Source: Proteiniclasticum sp043951855 (GTDB taxonomy: Bacteria > Bacillota > Clostridia > Clostridiales > Clostridiaceae). From it: a stretch of DNA of 64,000 nt. Shown piece after piece: positions 34,439-43,625 of the stretch (position 1 is the first letter of the stretch; each line of letters starts with the position of its first letter). The notes beneath the pieces were generated by a model, which did no database searches, had not been told where the DNA came from, and saw nothing but the letters and a program-made list of their open reading frames with translations. Position numbers and translations under genes: made by a program. Location: assembly GCF_043951855.1 (NCBI RefSeq), contig NZ_JBINJW010000010.1:22951-86950 (forward strand), written 5' to 3'.

Positions 34439-36106
34439 TTGAAAACAGATATTCAAATTGCACAGGAATCAACCATGCTTCACATCAGAGATGTGGCAGG
34501 ACAAATGGGACTCACGGAGGACGATCTGGACTTTTACGGAAAGTACAAGGCGAAGATTTCTCTGGACGTACTCAAAAGAGAAGAGGATGCAGAGGATGCG
34601 AAGCTGATTCTGGTCACAGCCATCAATCCTACTCCTGCAGGAGAAGGAAAGTCTACAGTCACGGTAGGTCTAGGTCAGGCACTGACGAAGATCGGCAAGA
34701 AAGCAGTGATTGCACTGCGTGAACCGTCTCTTGGACCTGTGTTCGGGGTCAAGGGTGGCGCTGCGGGCGGTGGATATGCACAGGTGGTTCCAATGGAGGA
34801 TATCAATCTTCATTTCACAGGAGACATGCATGCCATCACCACGACCAATAATCTTCTTTCAGCAGCCATCGACAATCATATACATCAGGGAAACAAGCTG
34901 AACATAGATGTGAGAAGAATTCTGTTCAAGAGAGTCATGGACATGAATGACCGTGCACTGAGACAGGTGAATGTGGGTCTGGGCGGAAAACCCAACGGAT
35001 TCCCGAGAGAAGACGGATTCATGATCACAGTAGCCTCTGAAATCATGGCGATTCTATGCCTTGCCACTTCACTGGAAGATCTGAAGGAAAGAATGGGACA
35101 GATTCTCATCGGCTACAATTACGACGGAGAAGCCATCTTCGCGAAGGATCTGAATGTACAGGGTGCCATGGCGCTGCTCATGAAGGATGCCATCATGCCG
35201 AACCTGGTTCAGACCCTTGAAAATACACCTGCCATCATCCATGGCGGACCATTCGCCAATATTGCCCATGGATGCAACAGTATCCTAGCCACAAAGACGG
35301 CACTGAAGCTGGGAGATTATGTGGTGACGGAAGCAGGATTCGGAGCGGATCTTGGCGCAGAGAAGTTCCTGGACATCAAATGCAGATTCGGTGGTCTGAA
35401 TCCGAGTGCGGTGGTCATCGTAGCGACGGTGAGAGCATTGAAGCATCACGGTGGGATTCTGAAAGCAGATCTTTCCACGCCGAATGTGGAAGGACTCGAG
35501 AAGGGTATCGTGAATCTGGAGAAGCAGATTGAAAACATCAGAAAGTTCAATCTTGAACCAGTGGTTGCCATCAATAAGTTTGTATCTGATTCTGAAGAGG
35601 AAGTGCAGTTCTTCGAAGACTTCCTGAATAAGATGAATGTCAAGGTTGCCCTGACCGAAGTATGGGAAAAGGGCGGAGAAGGCGGAATCGAACTTGCACG
35701 TAAGGTCATCGAGGTGGCTGAAGGCGCAGGAACCTATAAGCCTTTATACGATGTGGAACTTCCGATAAAAGAGAAGATCAGCACCATCGTGAAGGAAATC
35801 TACGGTGGAAGCAGCGTCGCCTATTCTCCAAAGGCGGAAAAGGCCATCAGGGAAATCGAGGCCATGGGACTGGACAAGAAGCCGATCTGTATGGCGAAGA
35901 CCCAGTATTCCCTTTCTGACAATCCTAAGCTTCTGGGAGCGCCTAAGGACTTTGAAGTGAAGGTCAATGAAGTGAAGCTCTCCAACGGTGCAGGATTCAT
36001 TGTATGTCTCACAGGAGATGTCATGACCATGCCCGGACTTCCGAAGGTGCCAGCTGCCAACAACATGGACATTGATGAGGATGGCAACATTCTCGGATTA
36101 TTCTAG
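34439..36106 (+). CDS. fhs: Formate-tetrahydrofolate ligase
   Basis: 555 residues, full length. ATP loop TPAGEGKSTVTVGLGQAL (about 65-82), REPSLGPVFGVKGGAAGGGYAQVVPMEDINLHFTGD (the diagnostic FTHFS region), GGKPNGFPREDGF, VTEAGFGADLGAEKF. It makes 10-formyl-THF from formate, THF and ATP; in anaerobes it feeds purine and one-carbon metabolism or acetogenesis. No other Wood-Ljungdahl gene is nearby, so this is not evidence of acetogenesis. TTG start behind TTTAGGAGG. Confidence 0.96.
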   Translation: MKTDIQIAQESTMLHIRDVAGQMGLTEDDLDFYGKYKAKISLDVLKREEDAEDAKLILVTAINPTPAGEGKSTVTVGLGQALTKIGKKAVIALREPSLGPVFGVKGGAAGGGYAQVVPMEDINLHFTGDMHAITTTNNLLSAAIDNHIHQGNKLNIDVRRILFKRVMDMNDRALRQVNVGLGGKPNGFPREDGFMITVASEIMAILCLATSLEDLKERMGQILIGYNYDGEAIFAKDLNVQGAMALLMKDAIMPNLVQTLENTPAIIHGGPFANIAHGCNSILATKTALKLGDYVVTEAGFGADLGAEKFLDIKCRFGGLNPSAVVIVATVRALKHHGGILKADLSTPNVEGLEKGIVNLEKQIENIRKFNLEPVVAINKFVSDSEEEVQFFEDFLNKMNVKVALTEVWEKGGEGGIELARKVIEVAEGAGTYKPLYDVELPIKEKISTIVKEIYGGSSVAYSPKAEKAIREIEAMGLDKKPICMAKTQYSLSDNPKLLGAPKDFEVKVNEVKLSNGAGFIVCLTGDVMTMPGLPKVPAANNMDIDEDGNILGLF

Positions 36107-36138
36107 AAAAGTGAAGAAACAGGTGAAGCCGGTCTTGG

Positions 36139-36180
36139 GACTGACTTCGCCTTTCCTTTTGGGGAGAGGGTCAGTCTTTC
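36139..36180 (+). terminator. Terminator-like hairpin after fhs
   Basis: GACTGAC (36139-36145) can pair with GTCAGTC (36170-36176), followed by a short T-run. The loop is long; several alternative pairings exist. Confidence 0.5.
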
Positions 36181-36246
36181 TCCAGCCGGATGGAAGTTCA
36201 TGGAGCAGTATAAGGAAGGGAACTTCAACTGATTTGTCTGATTTAC

Positions 36247-36274
36247 TTGACAAACGGGTAGTTATTGCTAAAAT
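36247..36274 (+). promoter_or_regulatory. coaX promoter
   Basis: TTGACA (36247-36252), a 16-bp spacer and TAAAAT (36269-36274), 87 nt before the coaX start. Confidence 0.7.
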
Positions 36275-36317
36275 TATAGTGTTCAAAAATATAGCAGCAC
36301 AGAAAAATGTATCCATC

Positions 36318-36340
36318 AGCAGCTTTTTAGCTGCTTTTAA
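36318..36340 (+). terminator. Small hairpin in the coaX leader
   Basis: AGCAGC (36318-36323) / GCTGCT (36330-36335) followed by TTTTAAAA, between the promoter and the coaX ribosome-binding site. It could act as a weak attenuator. Confidence 0.4.
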
Positions 36341-36361
36341 AATATTATGGGGAGTTGTCAT

Positions 36362-37141
36362 ATGATACTATTAATCGATGTAGGAAACACCAATATCGTC
36401 ATGGGTGTACATGATGGCACAAGCATCGTTTCGGACTTCAGACTGTCCACAAACTTCATGAAGACCTCTGATGAGATATCCATTGATGTGATCAGCCTTT
36501 TCAGACTGAATCATCTGGAGGTGGAAAGCATAGATGGTGTCATCATTTCATCCGTCGTTCCTAATGTCATGTATTCTCTGGAAAACATGGTCAGAAAGGT
36601 GTTCAAGGTAACCCCCATTGTGGTGGGAGCCGGCGTGAAGACTGGAATCAATGTGAAAACGGACAATCCCAAAGAAGTGGGTGCGGACAGAATTGTAAAT
36701 GCTGTGGCAGCTACTGCAAAATACCAGAGAAGCCTCATCATCATCGACTTCGGAACGGCAACGACATTCTGTTCCGTAAAGAAGGATGGGACTTATGCCG
36801 GAGGCATCATTTCTCCGGGAATCAAGATTTCCGCAGAAGCGCTTTTCCAGAAAGCGGCGAAGCTGCCCAGAATCGAGCTCATGAAACCGGAAAAAGTCAT
36901 CGGAAAGAATACCGTGGTCTCCATGCAGTCCGGTATGGTCCATGGCTATATCGGTCTTGTGGAGCATCTGGTTAAGCTCATGAAAGCGGAAATGATGGCT
37001 GACGGAGAGGATGAACCCTTTGTAGTGGCTACTGGAGGCTTTTCAAGACTGATCAATCAGAACACCGACTGCATTGATGCTGTGGAACCGAATCTAACCC
37101 TGGAAGGGCTGAAACTGATATATGATAAAAATAAGAAATAG
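36362..37141 (+). CDS. coaX: Type III pantothenate kinase
   Basis: 259 residues of the ASKHA-fold CoaX family: LLIDVGNTNIVMGVHDG at the N-terminus, the GADRIVNAVAA motif with the catalytic Asp (about 100), IIDFGTATTFCSV, GGIISPGIKISAEALFQKAAKLP, and the late ATGGFS. It makes 4'-phosphopantothenate, the first step to CoA, and is insensitive to CoA feedback by family knowledge. GGGGAG lies 8 nt upstream of this ATG. The last 20 nt overlap dusB. Confidence 0.94.
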   Translation: MILLIDVGNTNIVMGVHDGTSIVSDFRLSTNFMKTSDEISIDVISLFRLNHLEVESIDGVIISSVVPNVMYSLENMVRKVFKVTPIVVGAGVKTGINVKTDNPKEVGADRIVNAVAATAKYQRSLIIIDFGTATTFCSVKKDGTYAGGIISPGIKISAEALFQKAAKLPRIELMKPEKVIGKNTVVSMQSGMVHGYIGLVEHLVKLMKAEMMADGEDEPFVVATGGFSRLINQNTDCIDAVEPNLTLEGLKLIYDKNKK

Positions 37142-38096
37142 TGTACTTGAGAGCAATGTCTTTCTGGCACCCATGGCTGGCGTTACAGATATCTCCTTCA
37201 GGGAGATCGCCATATCCATGGGCTGTTCTATGGTATACTCTGAAATGGTCAGCGCCAAAGCGCTCCATTACGGAAGTGAAAACACGAAGGAACTCCTCCG
37301 GATTTCTCCCAAGGAGAAACCCATAGCCGTGCAGCTTTTCGGCAGTGAAAAAGAGATTCTGTCAAAAATCGCCGGCAAGTTAAGTGAGAATGAGGATATT
37401 GTCCTCATCGACATCAACATGGGCTGTCCCGCTCCGAAGCTTGTGAAAAACGGGGAAGGATCCTCTCTGATGCTGGATCCGAAGAAGGCGGCGGAAATCA
37501 TCACGGAAGTGAAGAAAGCCACCAGCAAACCCGTCACCTGTAAATTTAGAAGAGGGTTCAAGATGGGAGAGGAGACCGCAGTGGACTTCGCCAAGAGAAT
37601 GGAAGATGCGGGAGCCGATCTTGTGACCGTGCACGGAAGATTCAGAGACCAGTTCTATTCCGGAACTTCCGATCGGGAGGTCATCAGAAAGATCAAGGAG
37701 AGCCTGAGTATACCGGTCATCGGAAACGGTGACATCTTCAGCGGACAGGATGCCCTGGACATGTTTGAAACCGGATGCGATGGCATCATGGTAGCCAGAG
37801 GAGCGCTGGGGAATCCCTGGATCTTTGAAGAAATCAAAGCGGCCATGGAAGGAAGATCCTATGAGAGACCTGGCTATGAAGAGCGGCTGGATACGCTGAT
37901 TCTTCATTACAACAACACACTGTCCTATGACGGAGCGTATAAGGCAGTAAGGGAAATGAGAAAGCATGTGGGCTGGTACCTGAAAGGGATGCCCAATAGT
38001 ACTGAAGTGAAAAATACAATCAATTATGAAACGGACCCCAAAGTAGTACTGGAAACACTGGCTTCCTACAAAGAGAAGCTGGCTGAAAAAAGCTAA
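37122..38096 (+). CDS. dusB: tRNA-dihydrouridine synthase
   Basis: 324 residues, TIM-barrel FMN enzyme: LAPMAGVTDISFREIA (about 16-31), the DINMGCPAPKLVKNGEGSSLM stretch with the catalytic Cys, VTCKFRRGF, VTVHGRFRDQFYSG, PVIGNGDIFSGQDA and GIMVARGALGNPWIF. The C-terminal RNA-binding part is normal in length. It reduces uridines in the tRNA D-loop. Start overlaps coaX, indicating an operon. Confidence 0.95.
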   Translation: MIKIRNSVLESNVFLAPMAGVTDISFREIAISMGCSMVYSEMVSAKALHYGSENTKELLRISPKEKPIAVQLFGSEKEILSKIAGKLSENEDIVLIDINMGCPAPKLVKNGEGSSLMLDPKKAAEIITEVKKATSKPVTCKFRRGFKMGEETAVDFAKRMEDAGADLVTVHGRFRDQFYSGTSDREVIRKIKESLSIPVIGNGDIFSGQDALDMFETGCDGIMVARGALGNPWIFEEIKAAMEGRSYERPGYEERLDTLILHYNNTLSYDGAYKAVREMRKHVGWYLKGMPNSTEVKNTINYETDPKVVLETLASYKEKLAEKS

Positions 38097-38101
38097 AATC
38101 A

Positions 38102-38130
38102 TTGACATATAAGGACAATGTTACTATAAT
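38102..38130 (+). promoter_or_regulatory. greA-lysS promoter
   Basis: Consensus TTGACA (38102-38107), exactly 17 bp, and consensus TATAAT (38125-38130). Confidence 0.9.
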
Positions 38131-38163
38131 AGGAAATCAAATAAACCATTAAGGGGATTTAAA

Positions 38164-38646
38164 ATGAGTGAAGCAAAAAAGTATGTAATGACCTATGAGG
38201 GTGTCAAAAAACTGGAAAAGGAACTTGAGTACCTGAAGACAGTGAAACGTAAAGAAATAACAGAGAAAATCAAAGTTGCACTAGGTTATGGGGACCTCAG
38301 TGAAAACTCCGAATATGATGAAGCAAAGAATGAACAGGCCTTCGTAGAAGGAAAGATTTCACAGCTTGAAAATACGTTAAGAAACGCATCCGTCATTGAC
38401 GAAAGTGAGATTTCGCTGGATATCGTCAGTGTAGGATGCAGCGTGAAGGTATATGACTATGATTTTGAAGAAGAAGTGACGTATTCCATTGTAGGTTCCA
38501 CAGAGGCGGATCCGATGAACTTCAAGATCTCCAACGAATCACCAGTGGGCAGTGCGCTCATCGGGCATAAAGTGGAGGATGAAGTCATAGCCATGGTGCC
38601 AAACGGAACCAGCAAGTTCAAGATATTAGAAATAGGAAGAGAGTAG
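38164..38646 (+). CDS. greA: Transcription elongation factor GreA
   Basis: 160 residues. An N-terminal coiled coil with the YGDLSENSEYDEAKNEQAFVEG tip (the acidic DxxE residues that reach into the RNA polymerase channel) and a C-terminal FKBP-like domain (about 80-158) with the SPVGSALIGHKVEDEV motif. It stimulates transcript cleavage in backtracked polymerase. It is followed after 8 nt by lysS, a common Firmicute pairing. Confidence 0.95.
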   Translation: MSEAKKYVMTYEGVKKLEKELEYLKTVKRKEITEKIKVALGYGDLSENSEYDEAKNEQAFVEGKISQLENTLRNASVIDESEISLDIVSVGCSVKVYDYDFEEEVTYSIVGSTEADPMNFKISNESPVGSALIGHKVEDEVIAMVPNGTSKFKILEIGRE

Positions 38647-38654
38647 GTGCAGGA

Positions 38655-40163
38655 TTGACAAACGAAGAGAATAACATCAGAGAAAATGAAACCAGACTGT
38701 CAGAACAGGAAATGCAGAGAAGGGATAAGCTGAAAGCGCTGCAGGAAGCAGGGCAGGATCCTTTTGATGTCTATAAAGTGGAAGTGACACACAACTCCAC
38801 TGAAATCAAGGAAAATCATGAAGCGCTTGCAGGCGTGAAGATCAAGACAGCAGGTAGACTCATGAGAAAAAGAGTTCAGGGGAAAGCAGGCTTTTCTGAT
38901 ATTCATGACAGAGAAGGAAAGCTTCAGTTATACATCAAGCTGGACAACGTAGGAGAAGAAAAGCTGAAGTTCTTCAAGACACTGGACCTGGGAGACTGGA
39001 TCAGTGTGGAGGGTGAAGTTTTCATCACAAGAACCGGTGAGGTATCTCTTCAGGTATCAAGCTTTGAACTCATCGCCAAAGCCCTGAAGCCTCTTCCAGA
39101 CAAGTGGCATGGACTGCAGGATGCGGATCTTCGCTATCGCCAGAGAGAAGTGGACCTCATTGTGAATCCTGATGTGAAGGAAAAGATGATCAAGAGAACG
39201 AAGATCATCAGAGAAATCAGAAACTATCTGGATGAGAGAGGATATCTTGAGGTGGAGACACCGATTCTATCCCCCATCGCTGGTGGAGCGGCAGCAAGAC
39301 CTTTCGTCACCCATCACAATTCACTGGATATCGACATGTACCTTAGAATCGCCACAGAGCTTTATCTCAAGAGACTCATCGTGGGCGGATTCGAAAAGGT
39401 CTATGACATGGGCAAGAACTTCAGAAATGAAGGAATCGACTACAAGCATAATCCTGAATTCACCATGATTGAGCTCTATGAAGCCTACAGCGACTACAAC
39501 GATATGATGGATCTTACAGAAGATCTGGTATCTTCTGTGGCGCAGAACGTGCTGGGCACCATGAAGATCACTTATGAAGAGACGGAGATCGATCTGACTC
39601 CTCCATGGAGAAGAGCAACCATGGCTGAACTTGTGAAGGAAGCCACAGGAATCGACTTCGATGCCATCACAGTGGAAGAAGCCCATGAAGCGGCAAGAGA
39701 GAATCATATGAAGGATGACTTCAAATACGATATCGAACATACCTCAAAGGGTGATGTCTTAAATGCCATGTTCGAAAGATTCTGCGAAGACAAGCTGATT
39801 CAGCCTACCTTCGTAACGGACTATCCGGTGGAGATTTCTCCGCTGACAAAGAAGAAGAGAGGAAATCCTGAGTACACAGAACGTTTTGAAGGATTCATCT
39901 TCGGCAGAGAAATCTGTAATGCGTATTCAGAGCTGAATGATCCCATCGTACAGAGAGAAAGATTCAACCAGCAGGCCGGCGAAAGAGAGCTTGGGGATGA
40001 TGAAGCCTACATGATCGATGAGGAATTCATGAGTGCTCTGGAAACCGGTATGCCACCAACAGGCGGACTGGGTATCGGTGTGGACCGTATCGTCATGTTC
40101 CTGACGGATGCGCATTCCATAAGAGACATCATACTGTTCCCGACCATGAAGCCACAGGAATAG
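38655..40163 (+). CDS. lysS: Lysyl-tRNA synthetase, class II
   Basis: 502 residues. OB-fold anticodon domain (about 60-165, with GRLMRKRVQGKAGFSDIHD), then class II motif 1 (YLEVETPILSPIAGGAAARPF), motif 2 (KVYDMGKNFRNEGIDYKHNPEFTMIELYEAY) and motif 3 (GLGIGVDRIVMFLTD). TTG start. Its last 27 nt including the stop belong to a 29-bp repeat also found at 48210-48238: an integrative element uses this 3' end as attachment site and leaves the protein sequence unchanged, but separates the gene from its original terminator (48254-48290). Confidence 0.96.
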   Translation: MTNEENNIRENETRLSEQEMQRRDKLKALQEAGQDPFDVYKVEVTHNSTEIKENHEALAGVKIKTAGRLMRKRVQGKAGFSDIHDREGKLQLYIKLDNVGEEKLKFFKTLDLGDWISVEGEVFITRTGEVSLQVSSFELIAKALKPLPDKWHGLQDADLRYRQREVDLIVNPDVKEKMIKRTKIIREIRNYLDERGYLEVETPILSPIAGGAAARPFVTHHNSLDIDMYLRIATELYLKRLIVGGFEKVYDMGKNFRNEGIDYKHNPEFTMIELYEAYSDYNDMMDLTEDLVSSVAQNVLGTMKITYEETEIDLTPPWRRATMAELVKEATGIDFDAITVEEAHEAARENHMKDDFKYDIEHTSKGDVLNAMFERFCEDKLIQPTFVTDYPVEISPLTKKKRGNPEYTERFEGFIFGREICNAYSELNDPIVQRERFNQQAGERELGDDEAYMIDEEFMSALETGMPPTGGLGIGVDRIVMFLTDAHSIRDIILFPTMKPQE

Positions 40164-40165
40164 AA
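40137..40165 (+). repeat. attL, left 29-bp attachment repeat
   Basis: Identical to 48210-48238 over 29 bp and includes the last codons and stop of lysS. The bases on either side differ, so the repeat limits are clear. Confidence 0.92.
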
Positions 40166-40207
40166 CCTTAGTAGTATCAATTTGTGTGAGTTATTATGAT
40201 TGAAATA

Positions 40208-40226
40208 TACGACTGATTTACGACTG
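40208..40226 (+). repeat. Left arm-type integrase-binding repeats
   Basis: Two copies of TACGACTG at 40208 and 40219, spaced exactly 11 bp. Near copies (TACGACA/TACGACAG), also 11 bp apart and in the same orientation, lie just inside the right end. Function as Int arm sites is inferred. Confidence 0.6.
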
Positions 40227-40250
40227 AAAAAGAGAATACGCTTTAAAAAG

Positions 40251-40286
40251 TGGTTAGACAAATATCTGTCTAACCATTTTCTTATT
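40251..40286 (+). terminator. Terminator inside the left end of the element
   Basis: Perfect 10-bp stem TGGTTAGACA (40251-40260) / TGTCTAACCA (40267-40276) followed by a T-rich tract. It probably replaces the displaced native lysS terminator and insulates the element. Confidence 0.85.
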
Positions 40287-40332
40287 TTATATGATATTAT
40301 GAATACATGACTACGTAAGGAGCGATTATAGA

Positions 40333-41481
40333 ATGGCGAATGATAGTTTGTTAAGTGCTAAGAAAGCAAAGAATGATGAGTTCTATACTGTATTTGAATA
40401 TGTACAAAAAGAAATAAATGCGTATTTAGAATATGATCCGTATGTATTTAAAGGTAAAACCATTTTACTACCATGTGATGATCCAGAGTGGAGTAATTTC
40501 ACACGTTTTTTTGCGCAAAATTTTGAGGCTCTGGGGCTAAAAAAGCTAATAAGTACAAGTTATTCTTTTGATAGCAAGAAATCTCAGTATGAGCAATATC
40601 ATCAGTTAACATTATTTGAAATGACATCACCGCAATATGATGAAAAGAAGTCTCATGCACAAGGCAAAATTTATACATTAACTAAAGATATCAATAAGTC
40701 GGGAAATGTTGATATAAATGATCTCGAATGGAGATATCTTGAAGGAGATGGGGATTTTCGCTCTAATGAAGTTCGAGCGTTGAGAGATGAAGCAGATATA
40801 ATAGTTACAAATCCTCCGTTTTCACTGTTTAGAGAGTTTGTAGATTGGATTTTTGAAGCAGATAAGAAATGTATAATCATTGGAACTATTGGTGCTGCAT
40901 CATATAAGGAGATTTTTCCATTAATTAAGGATAATAAATTATGGATCGGAGCTACAAATAATGGAAAAGACATGGTGTTTGAAGTACCAGAGGGAGCAAA
41001 GGTTGACCCAAAAGACAAGTTAAAGGCTGAAAAGCTCGGTTATGTTGGAAACTACACTAGATTAGGAAATGCTTGTTGGTATACTAATGTAGATCACGGT
41101 AGAAGACACTTACCTTTATCCCTAATGACAATGAGTGATAACTTAAAGTTTAGCAAACATAAAGAAATACTCGAAAATGGCTATATTAAGTATGAGAACT
41201 TTGATGCTATTGAAGTTCCTTATGTGGACGCGATTCCTTCAGATTATGAAGGTGCTATGGGAGTACCATCAAGTTTCCTTGATAAATACAATCCAGATCA
41301 ATTTGAGATACTGGGGCTAGCTCATGGAAATCTTGGTGTAGAACTTGGGATTAGACCTTATGATAGGAAATTAAAGAAAATTAACAAAGGTTTACGTGAT
41401 GGAGATTTTTACTACTTTAAAGATGGTAAACCACAAATACCATATAGCAGGATTGTAATAAAGAAGAAGGTGAGCAAGTGA
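40333..41481 (+). CDS. EcoRI-family adenine-specific DNA methyltransferase
   Basis: 382 residues. The N-terminal AKKAKNDEFYTVFEYVQKEI and LLPCDDPEWSNFTRFFAQNFEALGLKKLIST are typical of the EcoRI-type methylase family, and the catalytic motif IV is NPPF (160-163) in DIIVTNPPFSLFREFVDWIF. It should methylate an adenine; the family founder modifies GAATTC, but the target here cannot be read from sequence. The next gene, a DUF262/HNH nuclease, overlaps it (GTGA), so the pair is probably a restriction-modification or defence unit. An EcoRI-like endonuclease gene is absent. Confidence 0.87.
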   Translation: MANDSLLSAKKAKNDEFYTVFEYVQKEINAYLEYDPYVFKGKTILLPCDDPEWSNFTRFFAQNFEALGLKKLISTSYSFDSKKSQYEQYHQLTLFEMTSPQYDEKKSHAQGKIYTLTKDINKSGNVDINDLEWRYLEGDGDFRSNEVRALRDEADIIVTNPPFSLFREFVDWIFEADKKCIIIGTIGAASYKEIFPLIKDNKLWIGATNNGKDMVFEVPEGAKVDPKDKLKAEKLGYVGNYTRLGNACWYTNVDHGRRHLPLSLMTMSDNLKFSKHKEILENGYIKYENFDAIEVPYVDAIPSDYEGAMGVPSSFLDKYNPDQFEILGLAHGNLGVELGIRPYDRKLKKINKGLRDGDFYYFKDGKPQIPYSRIVIKKKVSK

Positions 41482-42641
41482 TAACTGAATTGAAAACTGA
41501 TATTTCAGTTGGTGAAATATGTCATGGATTTGTATACAACGAATATGAAGGTAAAGGGCTATTTGGTTTATCTGGAAAACTAGTCATTCAGCCAGAATAT
41601 CAAAGGAATTATATATATGCTGACGGCAAAAAAGATGTAGCTGTTATCCAGTCTTTATTAAAAGGTTATCCTTTAGGACTTATCTACTTCTCTAAAATAG
41701 AAGCTGATAAATATGAAGTCTTAGATGGACAACAGAGAATTACAAGTTTTGGTAGATTTGTCACTGGAAAATTTCCTATTATTGGATCTGACGGAATACC
41801 ACATTATTTCTCTGGGTTAGCTTCGGATTTACAGGAAAAAATTATGACTTCTAAGATGACAATATATATTTGCTCTGGAACGGAATCAGAAATAAAAGAG
41901 TGGTTCAGGACTATAAATATCGCAGGCGTTCCACTTAATGATCAGGAGTTATCCAATGCGATTCATTCAGGGCCTTTTGTTACAAAGGCAAAAGAGGAAT
42001 TTAGCAATTCTCAAAATGCCAATGTACAAAAATGGAGTGCTTATATTAAAGGTGATGTTAAACGTCAAGACTTCTTAAGAACTGCACTCAATTGGGTGAG
42101 TAAAGGTCATATTGATGATTACATGAGTAAACATCGATATGATAATAATATTAATGAGTTGAAATCATATTTTACTAGTGTAATAGATTGGATTTCAAGT
42201 GTCTTTTCAAGTGTTGAACCAACTATGTGTGGTCTTGAGTGGGGTTCGCTATATGAGAAATATCATGGTAATGCCTATAATCCTCAAGATATTTCAAGAC
42301 AAGTAAATTCTTTACTTGAAGATTTTTATGTAAAGGATAAAAAAGGAATTTATGAATATGTGTTGGGAGGGTGTACGGATAAAAAACTGCTTAGCGTTAG
42401 GGTTTTTGATGAAATAGTGAAAAAAACTGTTTATTCAAAACAAACTAATGAAGCAAAGACAAAAGATATATCGAATTGTCCTCTGTGCGCTATAAGCTAT
42501 GATAGTAATAGAAACCGAATCTGGAAGTTGTCAGAAATGGATGCTGACCATGTAACCGCATGGAGTAAGGGGGGATCAACGGACATCAAAAATTGTCAAA
42601 TGCTATGCAAAACACATAATAGGGCGAAAGGTAATCGATAA
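41478..42641 (+). CDS. DUF262 (GmrS/ParB-like) protein with C-terminal HNH nuclease
   Basis: 387 residues. DUF262 core: IQPEYQRNYIY (about 37-47) and DGQQRITSFGRF with the DGQQR motif (83-87), typical of NTP-using GmrSD/DndB-like nucleases. The C-terminus (about 335-387) is an HNH domain with a zinc CPLC pair, DADHVTAWSKGG and CKTHNRAKG. The start GTG overlaps the methylase stop. By context it is the cutting partner of the methylase, either cleaving unmodified DNA or, as for many DUF262 proteins, modified phage DNA. Closed by a strong terminator. Confidence 0.85.
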   Translation: MITELKTDISVGEICHGFVYNEYEGKGLFGLSGKLVIQPEYQRNYIYADGKKDVAVIQSLLKGYPLGLIYFSKIEADKYEVLDGQQRITSFGRFVTGKFPIIGSDGIPHYFSGLASDLQEKIMTSKMTIYICSGTESEIKEWFRTINIAGVPLNDQELSNAIHSGPFVTKAKEEFSNSQNANVQKWSAYIKGDVKRQDFLRTALNWVSKGHIDDYMSKHRYDNNINELKSYFTSVIDWISSVFSSVEPTMCGLEWGSLYEKYHGNAYNPQDISRQVNSLLEDFYVKDKKGIYEYVLGGCTDKKLLSVRVFDEIVKKTVYSKQTNEAKTKDISNCPLCAISYDSNRNRIWKLSEMDADHVTAWSKGGSTDIKNCQMLCKTHNRAKGNR

Positions 42642-42698
42642 TTTATAGCTGATATATTTTCGATTCTTAGGAATATTTTAATTCTTCAAATGAGAAGA

Positions 42699-42730
42699 AG
42701 CGATCATCATTTAGAATGGTCGCTTTTTTT
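42699..42730 (+). terminator. Terminator of the methylase-nuclease cassette
   Basis: A 9-bp stem AGCGATCAT / ATGGTCGCT (one T-G pair) with an 8-nt loop and T7. It separates the cassette from the convergent regulator-like gene. Confidence 0.88.
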
Positions 42731-42770
42731 CATTTTCTTATTAAATTTTGATTTCATAACTTATAAAATC

Positions 42771-43625
42771 CTATAATTCATTGTTTGTGAGTCTATACTG
42801 GTTTCTTTGAATATCTTCTAATTTGACTATATATACAGAAGAAGCATTTATTAGATTGGTTAGATACACTCTATTATTAAGAGTAGTATCATATACCAAA
42901 GAAGCACAATGGGCTAAATCGGATGCTATGAGCTTTTTCACACGTAGACCTAAAGAATGATCATCGGGCTGATATTCATTCAGCATCGGGATAAAAGAAT
43001 CTTCAATAAATGACTTAAGAAAAACCTTGTTAATTTTACTGAATGATTTCGTTCTGTTTGCAAATTCTAGGAAAATATCTTCAAAATCAGATTTGCATTT
43101 TTCATAAAAGTACAAAAGAGCAGAATCGCGAGCAGAATCTATGTTATTGATAACATCATCTTCTAGAATTCCATATAGAATCGCAGGGTATACGTTGTTC
43201 ACTGAAAAAAGTATGTTCCAATAAGTACTATATTTTGCATAAGGAACATAATCACTCATAAATAGTTCCTTATCTATCTGATAAGCATTATTTACTGATG
43301 ATACCTCATTCCATATGATTCTAAATAAATCCTGCAAATAATTCCTAATTTCTTCGTCAGTACCCCACAGAATTTCTTTTATGTTATTAAATGGTAATTT
43401 GTGAACAAGTCCGTCATTTTCAAGAAAATCATCAGTAGTATCAAGGGCTGCATCAGTTATTAAAAAACGGTTATTTTGAGTTCGTCTGTTGTTGATTATC
43501 CAACTTATTTGTTTACTGTCATGGCAATAAATTTCCTTATGTGAAAGATTTGACTTCAATACCTCATCTCTAATTCTCTTAGATGCTTTTTCATAAATGA
43601 ATTCTAATATATTTTCTATATTTAT
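42771..43625 (-). CDS. Regulator-like protein of the element, possible AUA start
   Basis: 284 residues if begun at 43625, or 262 from a TTG at 43559. The frame stays coding-like upstream of the TTG (IENILEFIYEKASKRIRDEVL), and AAAGGAG lies 6 nt before codon ATA at 43625, suggesting a non-standard or mutated start. Residues about 20-50 (LSHKEIYCHDSKQISWIINNRRT) have the spacing of an XRE-like helix-turn-helix; the remainder is helical and unfamiliar. Placed divergent from the transfer/replication genes, it is a plausible repressor of the element. It could also be a defence gene. Confidence 0.6.
   Translation of the reverse strand: MNIENILEFIYEKASKRIRDEVLKSNLSHKEIYCHDSKQISWIINNRRTQNNRFLITDAALDTTDDFLENDGLVHKLPFNNIKEILWGTDEEIRNYLQDLFRIIWNEVSSVNNAYQIDKELFMSDYVPYAKYSTYWNILFSVNNVYPAILYGILEDDVINNIDSARDSALLYFYEKCKSDFEDIFLEFANRTKSFSKINKVFLKSFIEDSFIPMLNEYQPDDHSLGLRVKKLIASDLAHCASLVYDTTLNNRVYLTNLINASSVYIVKLEDIQRNQYRLTNNEL

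Noticed and set aside
34439..36106. fhs as evidence for an acetogenic Wood-Ljungdahl pathway
   Set aside because: Formate-THF ligase is widespread in non-acetogens and no partner genes are present in the window.
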